From: Locusta migratoria
Lineage: Eukaryota > Arthropoda > Insecta > Orthoptera > Acrididae
Assembly: GCA_026315105.1 (NCBI GenBank)
Contig: CM048748.1
Span: 23,898,078 to 23,962,077, forward strand
Reading direction: 5' to 3'
DNA: 64,000 nt
The notes beneath the pieces were generated by a model. It saw only the letters and a list, made by a program, of their open reading frames with translations. It was not told the DNA's origin and did no database searches. Shown one piece after another: positions 20,812 to 31,052 of this stretch. A program made the position numbers and the translations under genes. The stretch's first letter is position 1. Every line of letters starts with the position of its first letter.

Positions 20812-21390
20812 CGTATAACGTAGACTGTCAAGCAGCAGTTAAGAGTAGACGGCAAATTAAGCTCATGGTTCAGGGTAGTTGGAGGGGTAAGACAAGGCTG
20901 TAACTTGTTGTTGTCATCTAGTCATGGATCATATGCTGAAAACAGTAGACTGGCAGGGCAGGTTTAAAATAGGTGAAAACAAAATAAGCAGTCTTGCATA
21001 TGTGCATGACTTAGTTGTATGTATAACGTCAATTTAGCTTCGCAGTCTGTCAGCATGTAATTGACGCATTGCGATGCAACCAACGCCATTCTTTTTGTCA
21101 TTTTTCATGCTTTTGATTGCTTAAGGATGTTGCCATCCCGTGAGAAAATACATCCCAGGGACTTGAAAGTGTCTACCTGTTCTTTGTTTCCCATATTTGG
21201 CACTCAGTCTGTTTCAATCTCTTTCCCACAGACATTACTTCCATCTTGGAGATGCTGATTTTCATATTATAACCCTTACACCTCTGATCCAGCTCTGGAA
21301 TATTAGTTTGCAGTGCAATGCTCTATCTTTCCTATCAACCAACTTTGTTGCGTAGGACTGAAAGTTGGGTGGATACACCTTATTCATTCC

Positions 21391-21449
21391 ATTAAAAAAA
21401 CATAAGTTTGTGTTATATGAATGCGTTGTTTCGCGGCGAGTTATGTTAA
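21391..21449. other. Short spacer
   Basis: Nothing recognised between LINE B2 and the hairpin. Confidence 0.5.
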
Positions 21450-21545
21450 TAAAATTTCCTCGGGATTCCATGCGCGCCATGTGGTTTACTATCTACTATG
21501 TGGATAGTAAACCACATGACGCGGCTGGAATCCCGAGGAATTTTT
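21450..21545. repeat. Hairpin palindrome, 44-bp arms
   Basis: TTTCCTCGGGATTCCATGCG at the left arm start pairs with the complement of the right-arm end, through to GTGGTTTACTATC / GATAGTAAACCAC at an 8-bp loop (21494-21501). Only about four mismatches. Its class is unknown; no target duplication seen. Confidence 0.85.
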
Positions 21546-21597
21546 TTTTAAGTTTTCGGTTGAGAATAATAATTTTCTTTACGTTTTAGACTGTTCC

Positions 21598-21738
21598 CCG
21601 TCAGAGGTTCGAATCCCTCCTCGGGTATGGATGTTTGTGCTGTCTGTAGTATAAGATAGTATATAAGTAGCTTGTAAGTTTAGGGACTGATGACCCTCCA
21701 GTAAAAGTCCCATAAGCGTAACAGACATATGAACATTT
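21598..21738 (+). repeat. SINE S1 type 2, 5'-truncated
   Basis: Begins at the B box (GGTTCGAATCCCTCC) and continues with GGGTATGGATGTTTGTGC and a body ending CATATGAACATTT. The A box half of the head is missing. Confidence 0.85.
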
Positions 21739-21863
21739 ACGTTTGAGACTGTCATAGCACCTACTTTCATAAGGCCCTGCCGTAAGTTCATGACCGTGAA
21801 AGTCGTTTTTCAATATGTCTTGTAGTTCCAGATACATCTGTTGTGTAACAGTTGAGTGGGACA

Positions 21864-21969
<106 letters not shown>

Positions 21970-21974
21970 CCAAT

Positions 21975-22215
21975 CAGGAGTGACTTTTCAGCAAGACAAT
22001 TCGCAACCAATTGTTGCTTCAAGGTCACATGTGTTCTTGGTGTACAACATTTCGTCCTCTCGTTTTGGCCTGCATGAAATGAAATGAAGGATACAACACT
22101 GTGAACCAAGGCCATCTACCACAGATGAGCTTTGGAACGCCATGATAGCAGCAATGACGCTGTACCATTCGTGCCATGGATAGGTCGATACCATCATACG
22201 CGGCACAAGTTATGG
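21975..22215 (+). pseudogene. Tc1-like transposase C-terminal remnant Tc1-3
   Basis: VTFQQDNSQPIVA matches the V.FQQDNARPH block with the second catalytic Asp. Later STTDELWNAMIAAM resembles the C-terminal region after the final Glu, where Tc1 proteins have TVDELW..V.AAW. The middle with the SPDLxPIEH motif is missing or scrambled. Short and decayed. Confidence 0.5.
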
Positions 22216-22377
22216 GAGGTCCGTGATAGATTCTGTGTCCACCAGGCAACACAAACTGAACTGAGGTGACTAAATTGATAATCATTTCTTCAGAAATTAT
22301 TAACGGACATGTATGTGAATACGACTTTCTTCCATCTAGTATTTTAAGGCGTAATGTTTATTCTGAACGTGAGTGTC
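22216..22377. other. Spacer
   Basis: Nothing recognised. Confidence 0.45.
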
Positions 22378-23492
22378 GCTGTTGCGAAACACAGCTTGCC
22401 CTTTATTCACATGAAGTTATAAGTGCCACCGACAAGAGATCTCAAATCGATTCCATATTTCTGGATTTCCGGAAGGCTTTTGACACTGTACCCCACAAGT
22501 GGCTTCTTATGAAATTGCGTGCTTTTGGAATATCTCCCCAATTGTGCATTGGATTCACGATTTCCTATCAGAAAAGACACAGTTCGTGGTAATTGACGGT
22601 AAGCCATCGAGTAAAACAGAAGTGATATCTGGCGTTCCCAGGGAAGCGTTATAGGTCTCCTACACTTCCTTGTGTTTATAAACGATTTAGGAGACAATCT
22701 GAATAGCTCCCTTAGAATGTACGTGGATGATGCTGTCGTTTATCGATTAGTGAACAGAGGATGAAAAGCAACTGCAAAGTGGTTTAGACAACGTTTCTAC
22801 ATGGTGAGAAAGTGGCAATTGACACGAAATAAAAGTGTGAAGTAATACACATGACCACTAAAAGAACTTCAATTACGCGATAAATCAGTCAAACCTTAAG
22901 GTCATAAATTCTACCAAATACCTAGGAGTGATAATTACGAACAACTTAGACTGGAGGTATCACACAGAAAATATTGTGGCGAAGGCGAACCAAAGATTAC
23001 GTTTCATTGGCAGAACGCTTCGAAGATGCAACAGCTCCATCAAAGAGAATGCCTACATCACACTTGTGTGTCCTCTCCTGGAGTACTGTTGCCCATTATG
23101 GGATCCTCACCAGGTGGGACTGACGGAAGATATTGAGAAGCTTCAGAGAAGGGCAGCTCGTTTTGTTTTAACGCGTTACCAGGGGGTAAAGCGTCACGGA
23201 AATGTTGCACGAATTGGGGTGGAAATCATTAAAAGAAAGACGTTACTCATTGCGGCGTGATCTGTTTGCGAAGTTTGAATCACCGACTTTTACTTATGAA
23301 TGTGAAAATATTTTGCTAGCACCCACTTGCATAGGGTGACATGACCATCCCAATAAAATAAGAGAAATCAGATAAAAAAACGAAATGATTTAAGTCTTCT
23401 TTCTTCCCGCGCGCTATTAGAGACTGGAACGGTAGAGAAAAGTTATGAAAGTGGTTAATGAGCCCTCTGCCAGGTCTCTACGTAGATGTATA
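22378..23492 (+). mobile_element. Jockey-like LINE family A, copy A4 (5' truncated)
   Basis: Starts in the RT fingers at CETQLALYSHEVISATDKRSQ; palm FLDFRKAFDTVPHKWLL near 22460 keeps the first catalytic Asp. One frameshift (C-W deletion) lies near 22545, and VISGVP continues out of frame. The YVDDAVVY region near 22720 reads MYVDDAVVYR, keeping DD. The thumb follows from 22928 (LRFIGRTLRRCNSSIKENAY). The 3' tail GAGCCCTCTGCCAGG ends near CTACGTAGATGTA. The nearest relative in the window is A2. Confidence 0.88.
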
Positions 23493-24164
23493 TACAAAGG
23501 ATGTAAGGTTTTCTTCAGTGGAGGGTGAAAGCGGTTGTGCGGTCCTTGTAGTCTGTCGGGACAAGGCCAGACTGAGTGGTGGGTAACGTGTATCTACGGC
23601 GTGGCCGAGCAGCCGTTTAATTGGGACGTACAGCGGCCGTCGCTCCCGCTTGTACGCCTGGCTTGGCACTCGCCTCGCCTGCACTAGGGCCAGAGCGCCC
23701 CTTAGAGGGCCTCCACCGTAGGCCGCCACTCTGCTTAACCAAGACGTAAGGCTGCGACGTCGCCTCTCCACTCTAGCCACGGACTGACACGTCTATCCTG
23801 TGTCACTTTACCTCCAGTAGCCCTAAATCGAAATGTCACTTACTTCGAGGTTCCAATGAAAATCGGCGACTATTTGATCTAAAAAGACCTTGCATTTCCT
23901 TCTCTTGTTACAATTTACCATTCTACTTATTGTCTTCCTTAATCAATTATTTATTTATTTTACGTGTCCAGGAGTAAGAAACATCTTTCGATCAATAAAT
24001 TTACAATTACAATACAATTATAATGAACAATTTATAATCTAGGGACACCTAATTCATTAAATATATATTTACAGTGTACAATTACATTAAGCAAATTACG
24101 ATGCAAGAATGCAAAATTCAATAAATATACAGTTAAAATACACAAATTACAAACTAAGAACAAA
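23493..24164. other. CpG-rich block (about 23510-23790) and AT-rich spacer
   Basis: The first 280 bp are GC-rich with a 100-codon minus-strand open frame rich in Arg that matches nothing I know; an LTR piece is possible. The rest is AT-rich without features. Confidence 0.4.
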
Positions 24165-24565
24165 CTATGGAAAGAGGTGACTGATTCTGTACGACGCTGC
24201 TGGTTTCTGCTAGATGAACCGCAAGCTCCAAACTTCTGCTGCCTTGATGGCCACATCATTTGCTGCGTGTAGGTCCTCTATGGTGCAGGGGTTGGGCAGG
24301 TTTCTGCAGACCAGGAGGTGTCGTGGGTCCTGCACATCGGCACACTCACAGAGCTCATCTCCGTTTGTGAAGCCCCACTTTCTGAGATTCGTCTTGCAGC
24401 GTGGCACTCCTGTCCTCAGTGTGTTTAGTGCCTTCCATGTTGCATACGGCGGATGGAATCCTTCGGCAGGTTCCTCTTTGATTTACCTCCGGACCTTTAG
24501 ATTGACGAATTCTGCCATAACTCTGTTCTACGAGTTCCAGGCCTCAAGGCTCTGCTGGTAGAACT
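24165..24565 (-). pseudogene. LINE E C-terminal part (zinc-knuckle-like end)
   Basis: Minus strand reads PPYATWKALNTLRTGVPRCK, then NLRKWGFTNGDELCECADVQ followed by DPRHLLVCRNLPNPC. The spaced C-x-C...H-x(4)-C is the C-terminal zinc motif of insect LINE ORF2 proteins. The protein continues upstream at 25243-25570, so PLE1 sits inside it. Confidence 0.7.
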
Positions 24566-25242
24566 TCCGGGTTATAAGGCCTTGGTCCATAAAACTTTTC
24601 AGTTTCACCTAACGTTTCGTCCAGAGCTGCGCCGGACATCTTCAGAGGTCTTCTTACTTGCGTTGAGTCATGCGGACTGATGAGTCTGGTGTCTGAGAGC
24701 GCCATATATACTGTGAAAAGTGGGCGTGGTCACGTTATCAGCAGAGATAGTCCTTGTCAAAGATAAAACATCACTATCGATTGCAATCGGTCAGAGATAA
24801 AACCTGTCGATCTTTCAAAGTTACTGTCCATGTGTCGCTAAGTTTCATAGCTTCTTCTTTCCTGTTAAAATTTTCTTTGTGTTTGTATATTTCAACAGCT
24901 TCCCTGTATTGTCGTGGATAATAATTCGTCATTGCAGATAAAACTTATGTTTCGGAAAACCTCATTATATGACTTCCAGATTGAAGAGCATGCTCTGCCA
25001 CAGCCGATTTCTCTGTTTTTCCTAGTCGGCAACGACTTTTGTGTTCCTTCAGCCTAATTTCTATGCTTCTTTTTGTGGTTCCAATATAAACTTTACTACA
25101 TGTAGACGGAATTTTATAAACGCCACAAGCAGAAAGAGTAGGTCGTTATCTTTCACAGAACGGAGTACCTGACATATTTTCTTAATTGGTCTGAAAACCG
25201 GTCTGATGTTGTGTTTGCGTAATATTTTTCCTATTTGATCAA
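24566..25242 (-). mobile_element. Penelope-like element PLE1, 5'-truncated, inserted in LINE E
   Basis: Minus strand contains IGTTKRSIEIRLKEHKSRCR, then LGKTEKSAVAEHALQSGSH and KHKENFNRKEEAMKLSDTW. This is the GIY-YIG endonuclease domain at the C-terminus of Penelope-like reverse transcriptases: YIG-like VYIG, the Arg helix, and E/H in AVAEH. The GIY end is degraded by frameshifts. Downstream lies a terminal repeat with ACGTTTCGTCCAGAGC and GACATCTTCAGAGGTC (24610-24650). The RT domain is missing, so the copy is truncated. Penelope elements use this nuclease for target cutting. Confidence 0.75.
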
Positions 25243-25570
25243 TTACTTTGTGCTCATAAAGCTCCTCCTTGACTTAAGCCTAGGTTTTCTTGGCTCATAT
25301 CCGAAGAGGGGGTGTCTGGTGTTGGTTTCCTGTTTCTTTTTCTCTGTTTCTGCAGCTGTTCTTCTGCGTATCTCTGGAGGCGCTATGTCCATAATTTCGT
25401 AGATTTTTCTGACAGGAGTTCGTCGAAGGCATCCAGTCTCATTCAGTGCCATATCCACCTCACAGGCATGTGTGGAGTTGCTCCAGACTGGTGCTGCATA
25501 CTCCGCTGCAGAGAAGCACAGTGCCAGGGCAGATGGGCGGAGAACACTTGGCTGTGATACCCAGGTGGAT
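25243..25570 (-). pseudogene. LINE E thumb/connection part
   Basis: Minus strand reads VDMALNETGCLRRTPVRKIY, then EIMDIAPPEIRRRTAAETEK and DPRHPLFG-like TRHPLFGYEPRKPRLKSRRSF. This is the post-RT segment of insect LINEs (ALN...R..TG.L.PTP...L..LA.I.PP..RR). Continuous with 24165-24565 once PLE1 is removed. Confidence 0.65.
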
Positions 25571-25812
25571 CAATTAAACACTGGAAATTTTGTGTGGGTA
25601 ATGTTAAGAAACTACAAAATGAATAACAAAACCAACATTCGAAACTGTCAATAGAGCGTAAGCTTGTTTGTGCCTCTTTCACACAAAGAGGCCTGCAATA
25701 ATAAATTAACCGTGAAAGGTATAAGGAGGTTGTGTAGGGAGGGGACAGGACGTGCACATCGTTGATTCACTTCGAAATTTCTACGCATTCAGTAGTCCAT
25801 TACTGTAGTAGG
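25571..25812. other. Spacer
   Basis: Nothing recognised. Confidence 0.45.
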
Positions 25813-25824
25813 TAACCCCGAGGT

Positions 25825-26015
25825 GGAGTAGCCGAGCGGTCTAAAGCGTCTCGCTGCGGAGCGCGCGGTTGCTCGCCGTGGAGGTTCGAGTCCTCCCTGG
25901 GGCATGGGTGTGTGTGTTTGTCCTTAGGTTAGTTTATCTAGGTTTAAGTAGTTTGTAAGCTACGGACTGATGACCACGCAGTTTGGTCCGATAGATTTAC
26001 AAACATTTGAACATT
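25825..26015 (+). repeat. tRNA-derived SINE S1 type 1 with 12-bp TSD
   Basis: Plus-strand full copy: GGAGTAGCCGAGCGGTC (A box), GGTTCGAGTCC (B box), GGGGCATGGGTGTGTG and the end AAACATTTGAACATT. TAACCCCGAGGT is exact at 25813-25824 and 26016-26027. One of the cleanest copies. Confidence 0.95.
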
Positions 26016-26837
26016 TAACCCCGAGGTCGTGGAGGTTTTTCGGTTGGCGTTCGTGCGGCATACTCGGTCGACCACCCGATCGAATCCTGGTCAGCGTTTA
26101 GGTTTCACATCTGTACGCTAATGTTAACATTGACAATATTCGTTGATACATTATGTGGTCAAAAGTATTTGGACACCTGGCTGAAAATGACTTACAAGTT
26201 CGTGGCGACCTTCATACGTAATGTTAGCATTGAATTAGGTGTTGGCCCACTCTTAGTCTTGAAGACAGCTACTCTCGCAGGCATATGTTCAATCAGGTGC
26301 TGGAAGGTTTCTTGCTGAATGGTAGCGACCTCAGTTTTCATGAGACACCGTGAGATAGCCGGATGGGGCGCTCCTTGGAACTCTGGAACTTCGAAAGTGA
26401 ACAGGTGATCGGGTATCACTTGTGTCACAAGTCTGTTCGCGAGATTACCAAACTACTAAAGATCCCTTGGTACACTCTTTCTGATGTGATAGAGAAGTTG
26501 AAACTTGGAGGGACACGTAGAAGACGAAAGCGTGCAGGATAGAGAATGACAGAGACGGCCGACAGTTGAAGAGGGTCGTACACAGCAATAGGCAGCGATC
26601 TATCCATACCATTATACAGGAATTCCAAATTTAATCAGAATCCACTCCAAGTGTAATGATAGGCGGGAGGTGAGAAAACTTGGATTTCATGGCCGAGCGG
26701 CTGCCCGTAAGCAACACATAACGCAGGTCATTGCCAAACGACACCTCGTTTGGTGTAAGGAGCGTAAACATTGGACTGTCGAACAGTGCTAAAAGGTAGT
26801 GCGTGGTGACGAAAGTCGGTACACAATATGGCGATCA

Positions 26838-27183
26838 AACTGTTCAAAAGTTTGTAGATCTATCGGACCAAACTGCGTGGTCATCAGTCCGTAGCTTACA
26901 AACTACTTAAACCTAGGTAAACTAACCTAAGGACAAACACACACACACATGCCCCAGGGAGGACTCGAACCTCCACGGCGAGCAACCGCGCGCTCCGCAG
27001 CGAGACGTCTTAGGCCGTTTGTTTTCTTTCTTTTTTTTTCCATCTGGTAGATCTATGGTTCGCGGTCTTTCGTTCAGTTTGTTCGTGGTTGTTCGGTAAA
27101 TGGTCGGCTCAGCTTTCTTATTACAGAGAGCGTTCAACCCCCTGACTGTGCGCGCTGAGAACCCTCGGCTACTCCACCGCGGC
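26838..27183 (-). repeat. SINE S1 type 1 inside Tc1-2, itself split by another SINE
   Basis: Minus copy covering 26838-27017 and 27163-27183: tail AACTGTTCAAAAGTTTG, body, B box GGTTCGAGTCC, then after the inner insert GGAGTAGCCGAGG and CCGCGG. Flanks TATGGCGATC / TGTGGAGATC form a decayed 10-bp target duplication in the transposase gene. Confidence 0.88.
27018..27162 (-). repeat. SINE family S4 nested in SINE S1
   Basis: TTTGTTTTCTTTC...ATTACAGAGAGC...GACTGTGCGCGCTGAG corresponds to the repeat in tandem at 39070-39327 (ATTACAGACGGCGTAGAGCC). On the minus strand the start CTCAGCGCGCACAGTCAGGG resembles a tRNA-like head. It breaks the host SINE in its A-box half. No clean target duplication. 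Confidence 0.65.
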
Positions 27184-27612
27184 GTGTGGAGATCGCATGG
27201 CAGGTTGTGGGTGTGGCGAATGGCCGGTAAACGTCTTCTGCCAGCGTGTATTGCCAACAATAAAATTCCGAGGTGCTGGTGTTGTGGTCTTGTTTTTCTA
27301 CGAGGGGCTTGCACCCCTAATTTTGCTTGGTGCTATCATATCACTGGCCTAAATTGAGGTTTTAAACACCGTCTTACTTCCCACTGTTGAAGAGCAGTTT
27401 GGGGATTGCTATTGCATCTTGAAACATGATCGGCCACCTCTTCATAATGGAGGGCCTGTGGTGGAATGGTTTGGAACGCCGACTGTAAGCCAGGCCTCAC
27501 TGACCCATATCGATACCTCTGCTCAGTGCACTCCGTGTAGAATGGTCTGCCATTACCGAAGAAACCTTCCAGCACTTAACTGAACATATGCCCGCGAGAG
27601 TGGAAGCTGTTT

Positions 27613-28099
27613 CTTTTCTTTTCGTCTCCTGCCTCCCCTTCGACTCGTCGTATCACACACCATATCGAAAAAAGAAAACAAGGTTCTGAAAACTGAGAGA
27701 CTCTTCGCTGAAAACATACAGAAATGGAACAGAAAGATTCGAAAACAGATACTTTTCTACTCCAACGAAGGGAGAACCCCAAAGAATTTGGGTTGAAATT
27801 CCATTTGCCAGTAAAATACAACAAATATAGTGTAATTTAGAATTTAAAATCAAAGCGATGGAAAGGAAAGAAGGGTTTACGAAATGAAAGGTCAAAACCG
27901 CAGGTAGGAGAGGTGGGGGGGGGTTAACCTGCTTTGTAATAGTCTACAGAGAGAACACAAAACAACATACTCCGATGGGTCTGAAGGGCAAATGGAATCC
28001 AATTCCCGCAACATGAAATGAAGAAAAAGACAAACAAGGGGATGCGTGCAAGGCAGTTTGTATACTGAACATTACTCCAATGAATGCCATAATCCAAAT
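27613..28099. other. Spacer, nothing recognised
   Basis: Pyrimidine-rich start (27610-27645) and a G run near 27918. No gene or repeat recognised. Confidence 0.5.
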
Positions 28100-29175
28100 G
28101 TTAGTGTCTTAAGGCCCGTTGGAGGCCATGGATAAGAGCCACCGTAAGTGATGACTGTTGTCGCCTGTTGCTGAGAATTCTACAAATGTCATGTACTGCA
28201 CACCGTCCCCTAGGTGGAGGGCGATCATTGCAGTGTCAGTGTGCCCCAGTGACAATAGAGTAGAATTATGCCTGGTTCGTTGGTGAAGCTTTGTGTCTGT
28301 CATGGTAAACCATTTCATAGTCACATTGGGGCAGTGAGGGCGATCATGCCTCGGCATAGCCGACACTCTGAGATACTGGAGCCAATGCCTACGTGTGTCA
28401 GGAACGACGTACACTGTATAGTTTGGTGAGGCAATTTTATGGATGTTGGCGAGTTGCTAATTTGTCTTGATGACACTATTGACCAGCGTTACCACAACCC
28501 ACGGACCTCCGTCGTTAGGAGGGGGATAAAGATATTCTCCCATACTCGCCGTAGATTGACTCTCGGATCTCGTACTTGTGGACTGGTGAGCGTCCACAAA
28601 CTTTGTGATACAAAAGTATCGCTGTGTGGTTCCGATCGGCCACTGTCCGGAGGATATAGCTCTTATTTAGATAATAATCACGGTCAAAGGATAATTTGAA
28701 TGGGATACCAGTAATTAAAATCGGTGCAATTTCTGACTGTGTCCGTTAGTGCACTAATATCGCCGCCGTTAGCCATCTGTGGGTAGCTGGTCTCCAAGTT
28801 AGCTGTACGCTGAACAAGTAAAGCTGCACAGTTGCGAGGCACATCCACAACAGCCATTCCTCCTACTGATGTGTCCAACATACATGTCTCGACCTTGACT
28901 TCGAAATATTCGTGGCGCCTCAGCAACCACAGAATCCCTAGTGAAAGAGATGGAGCCAGCATTTTGGGTACTCAGCGCAATTGCTCAGTATACCAGGCTC
29001 GCGAGAAGATATGCGTGTTAATCAGTGAGACTCGCCGGATAAGACTGAGATGTTGATTGTCATACTTCTTGCACTGTCCCCGAAATGTATTGAGGATTCT
29101 GTTCGAAGTGCGGGCTTGCATTTGTTTCCGACAGGCAAGATGGCTCAACACGTTTTTCAGTCCCAATCGCGGGAA
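28100..29175 (-). mobile_element. LINE C copy 1, C-terminal half of ORF2, minus strand
   Basis: Minus frames give LSLIRRVSLINTHIFSRAWY, then HEYFEVKVETCMLDTSVGGM and VVDVPRNCAALLVQRT, the post-RT connection domain. Further on come MKWFTMTDTKLHQRTRHNS and LLSLGHTDT before the zinc-like end, matching the pattern WY.V...LPTN.RL..I.....D.C..C of LINE C copy 2. The RT palm is missing (5' truncated). Frameshifts and stops throughout. LINE clade uncertain. Confidence 0.6.
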
Positions 29176-29214
29176 AGCACTCTAGGAGGCGACGTACTGG
29201 CAGAATTAAAGTTG

Positions 29215-30700
29215 TGACTGAGGGTCCTGTTTAAAATAATGTATAAACTTCGTTTTCACGAACGTGATCAAAAACACTGCAACAGGGATACATCAATGGC
29301 CAAACAACTAAACAGAAATAAAAAGAGGTGTTTCACAGGGAAGTCCCCTTTCCATGCTCTTATTCGCTATTTCAATTGACCCCTTGCTTCGCAAAGTGAA
29401 TGCAAATCCGACAGATATAACAATGGCTGCCCATAATCAGAGCTTAGGCTGATGTAGGAGTTGTCGTTCGAAGTCGCGATGAAGTAAGTACGTTACAAAA
29501 CGTCAGCAGAACATACTGTCAGACACCGCGAGCGAATATAAATGTTAACAAAACTAAAATTCTGAAATTGAGTGGCTTCGACCATGTAAATGTCGACTGG
29601 GTTGCCTCGATCAGTCAACACAAAACACTAGGAATACTGCTCATGGCCAATGCGATGAAAATGGCAGCTAGAAACTGGAAGGACGCAGCGAATTAAGTAC
29701 AATGGGCCTTAATGAACAACCTCTCACGTCATATAAATCAAGTTCAGAGAGTAAAATATATAAATTTGTGGATATTATCAAAAGCTTACGATACGGCAAA
29801 AATATTTCCACTCCATAGAAAGATAAATTTTTTGGATATGTCAAAAGTTACAAATTTTCTGTGGAAAGGAGAAGTGTTTAGAGTCACTACCAGAGTAGCC
29901 ACTCTTGATCCCAGTCATGGTGCATTAGGTCTTACAGACATAACTAACAAAGCATCGGCACTCTTCGTTAAACGGACAGTGAAATTTATACGACAACAAC
30001 CCGAGAGCATTACAAGGAAACTTTTTAATGTTCTTTAACCGCCAAGACTTCAAACTCCGATAGACGTAAGAAACGTTAATGTTTGCTTACAACACGTGAG
30101 GGGCTTTTATATCGAAATGAGTTATGTCAGCAGTGCACTTATGCGGTAAAGAAACCTGAAAGCAAAAGCTTTTATGAATGAAAGAAAGAATTTTGAAAGA
30201 AGGAATAATATAGTAGTTTGGAAATTTTGGACTGGGATTCTCTATGACGAAATATTAATCTAAAAGGGCACTCCTCGGACGTAATAACAGCTTGGTACAG
30301 AGCCGTCAATAACACAATTTCCACCAAAGAAAAACTCTGTCGAATCGGTATAAATCAAATAGATCTATGTCAAAGATGTAATCTTGTTGATACAGGTATT
30401 TGCAGATTTACCTCTGGGGGAAACAAATTATTGGAAATGGGTGAGAGCGCAAATAGCATTCCTCACAAGAACTACACCTGAATACATATCTCCGTCTATA
30501 CTAAGTAAACCAGATGAAATTTACTTTCCAGGGAGAGAGGAAAGAATAAAAATAAAAACACGCAGTATACTGGTTACTGGTAAAATACGTGAGTCTTGGA
30601 CCGGACACCACCATTGACTTCAAGTTTTATATGCAGAATCAATATAACAAACTTTGCAAGTATGTGGAGGCAAATATGCTTATTATCGAATTTGAACGAA
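29215..30700 (+). mobile_element. LINE C copy 2, RT end to C-terminus, plus strand
   Basis: From 29290 GYINGQTT, then IKRGVSQGSPLSM (motif with QG..LS) near 29330 in shifting frames. KTLGILLMANAMKMAARNWK near 29625, VQRVKYINLWILSKAYDTAK at 29735, FLWKGEVFRVTTRV at 29860 and HGALGLTDITNKASALFVKR follow. C-terminal AWYRAVNNTISTKEKLCRIG and DLCQRCNLVDTG lie at 30295-30395 with the CxxC of the zinc motif. The YADD motif is not readable. Same family as copy 1, about 40 bp away and in opposite orientation. Confidence 0.65.
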
Positions 30701-30967
30701 TGGTGATAGGTTAAGACACATACATTGACTTATTTAATATCAGTTTTATCGGTAGCTACAAGAAAAAAAGTGTTATGAAAAGCCTAAATGCTAAGACAGA
30801 GTTACGTTTAATCTATTTTAAATTTTAACTGTGAATTATGAGTAAATCAACATGTTTGGTGATTGTATATATGTGAGTAAATCATTAGGAATACTGTATA
30901 AAGTATTTTATATGCATCCTAAGATGTCAGTTGATAACTATACACAGTAAAATGTATAATAAATTAA
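30701..30967. other. AT-rich spacer
   Basis: Nothing recognised; possibly the non-coding tail of LINE C. Confidence 0.4.
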
Positions 30968-31052
30968 AAAGTGGTAGAGCGCTTGCCCGCGAAGGGCAAA
31001 GGTCCTAGGTTCGAGTCCAGGTTCCACATACAATTTTAATCTGCCAGGAAGA
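30968..31052 (+). repeat. tRNA-derived SINE, family S6, truncated
   Basis: GTGGTAGAGCGCTTGCCCGC and GGTTCGAGTCCAGG form a class I tRNA-like sequence lacking its first bases; CAATTTTAATCTGCCAGGAA follows, the start of a SINE body. The missing 5' acceptor strand and the attached body argue against a functional tRNA gene. Confidence 0.7.

Larger units (their letters stand above)
19968..21390 (+). mobile_element. RTE-like LINE copy B2, interrupted and partly inverted
   Basis: Three parts match the better copy B1. 19968-20172 gives the RT finger block (GRRR... PIFKHRN, RVRVLVEVKLDEN). 20812-21025 gives the DCQAAVKSRRQ / VRQGCN block up to the motif C region, here decayed. 21313-21390 gives RSIFPINQLCC-type thumb sequence. 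21028-21312 matches B1 51070-51290 but on the minus strand, so that segment is inverted. About 190 bp corresponding to B1 50645-50838 is replaced by LINE A3. Completely inactive. Confidence 0.75.
26147..27612 (+). mobile_element. Tc1-like transposon Tc1-2, rearranged left end, split by SINEs
   Basis: Begins TA-CATTATGTGGTCAAAAG, a Tc1-type terminal inverted repeat. 26149-26318 is the reverse complement of the element's own 3' end (AAGAAACCTTCCAGCAC region, then tail and TIR). From about 26319 the normal 5' coding half follows on +, interrupted at 26838-27183 by a SINE, and coding resumes at 27184 to about 27612, ending at AACATATGCCCGCGAGAGTG, which is the same sequence as found inverted on the left. 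So both sides carry 3'-end sequence and the true right TIR is lost. Confidence 0.8.
26385..27612 (+). pseudogene. Tc1 transposase of Tc1-2 (interrupted)
   Basis: Cut-and-paste transposase. N-terminal helix-turn-helix part: IPWYTLSDVIEKLKLGGTRR, then a frame with VRKLGFHGRAAARK and LVWCKERKHWTVEQ, then the VRGDESRYT block near 26808 keeping the first catalytic Asp. After the SINE, RWQVVGVANGR, then LLPTVEEQFGDCYCILKHDR with the second Asp region near 27420. The C-terminal third is shortened: the SPDLNPIEH block with the final Glu is missing between about 27455 and 27470. Many stops. Inactive. Confidence 0.78.

Noticed and set aside
30968..31027. Functional tRNA gene
   Set aside because: The acceptor stem is incomplete and a SINE body (TTTTAATCTGCCAGGAA) follows directly.
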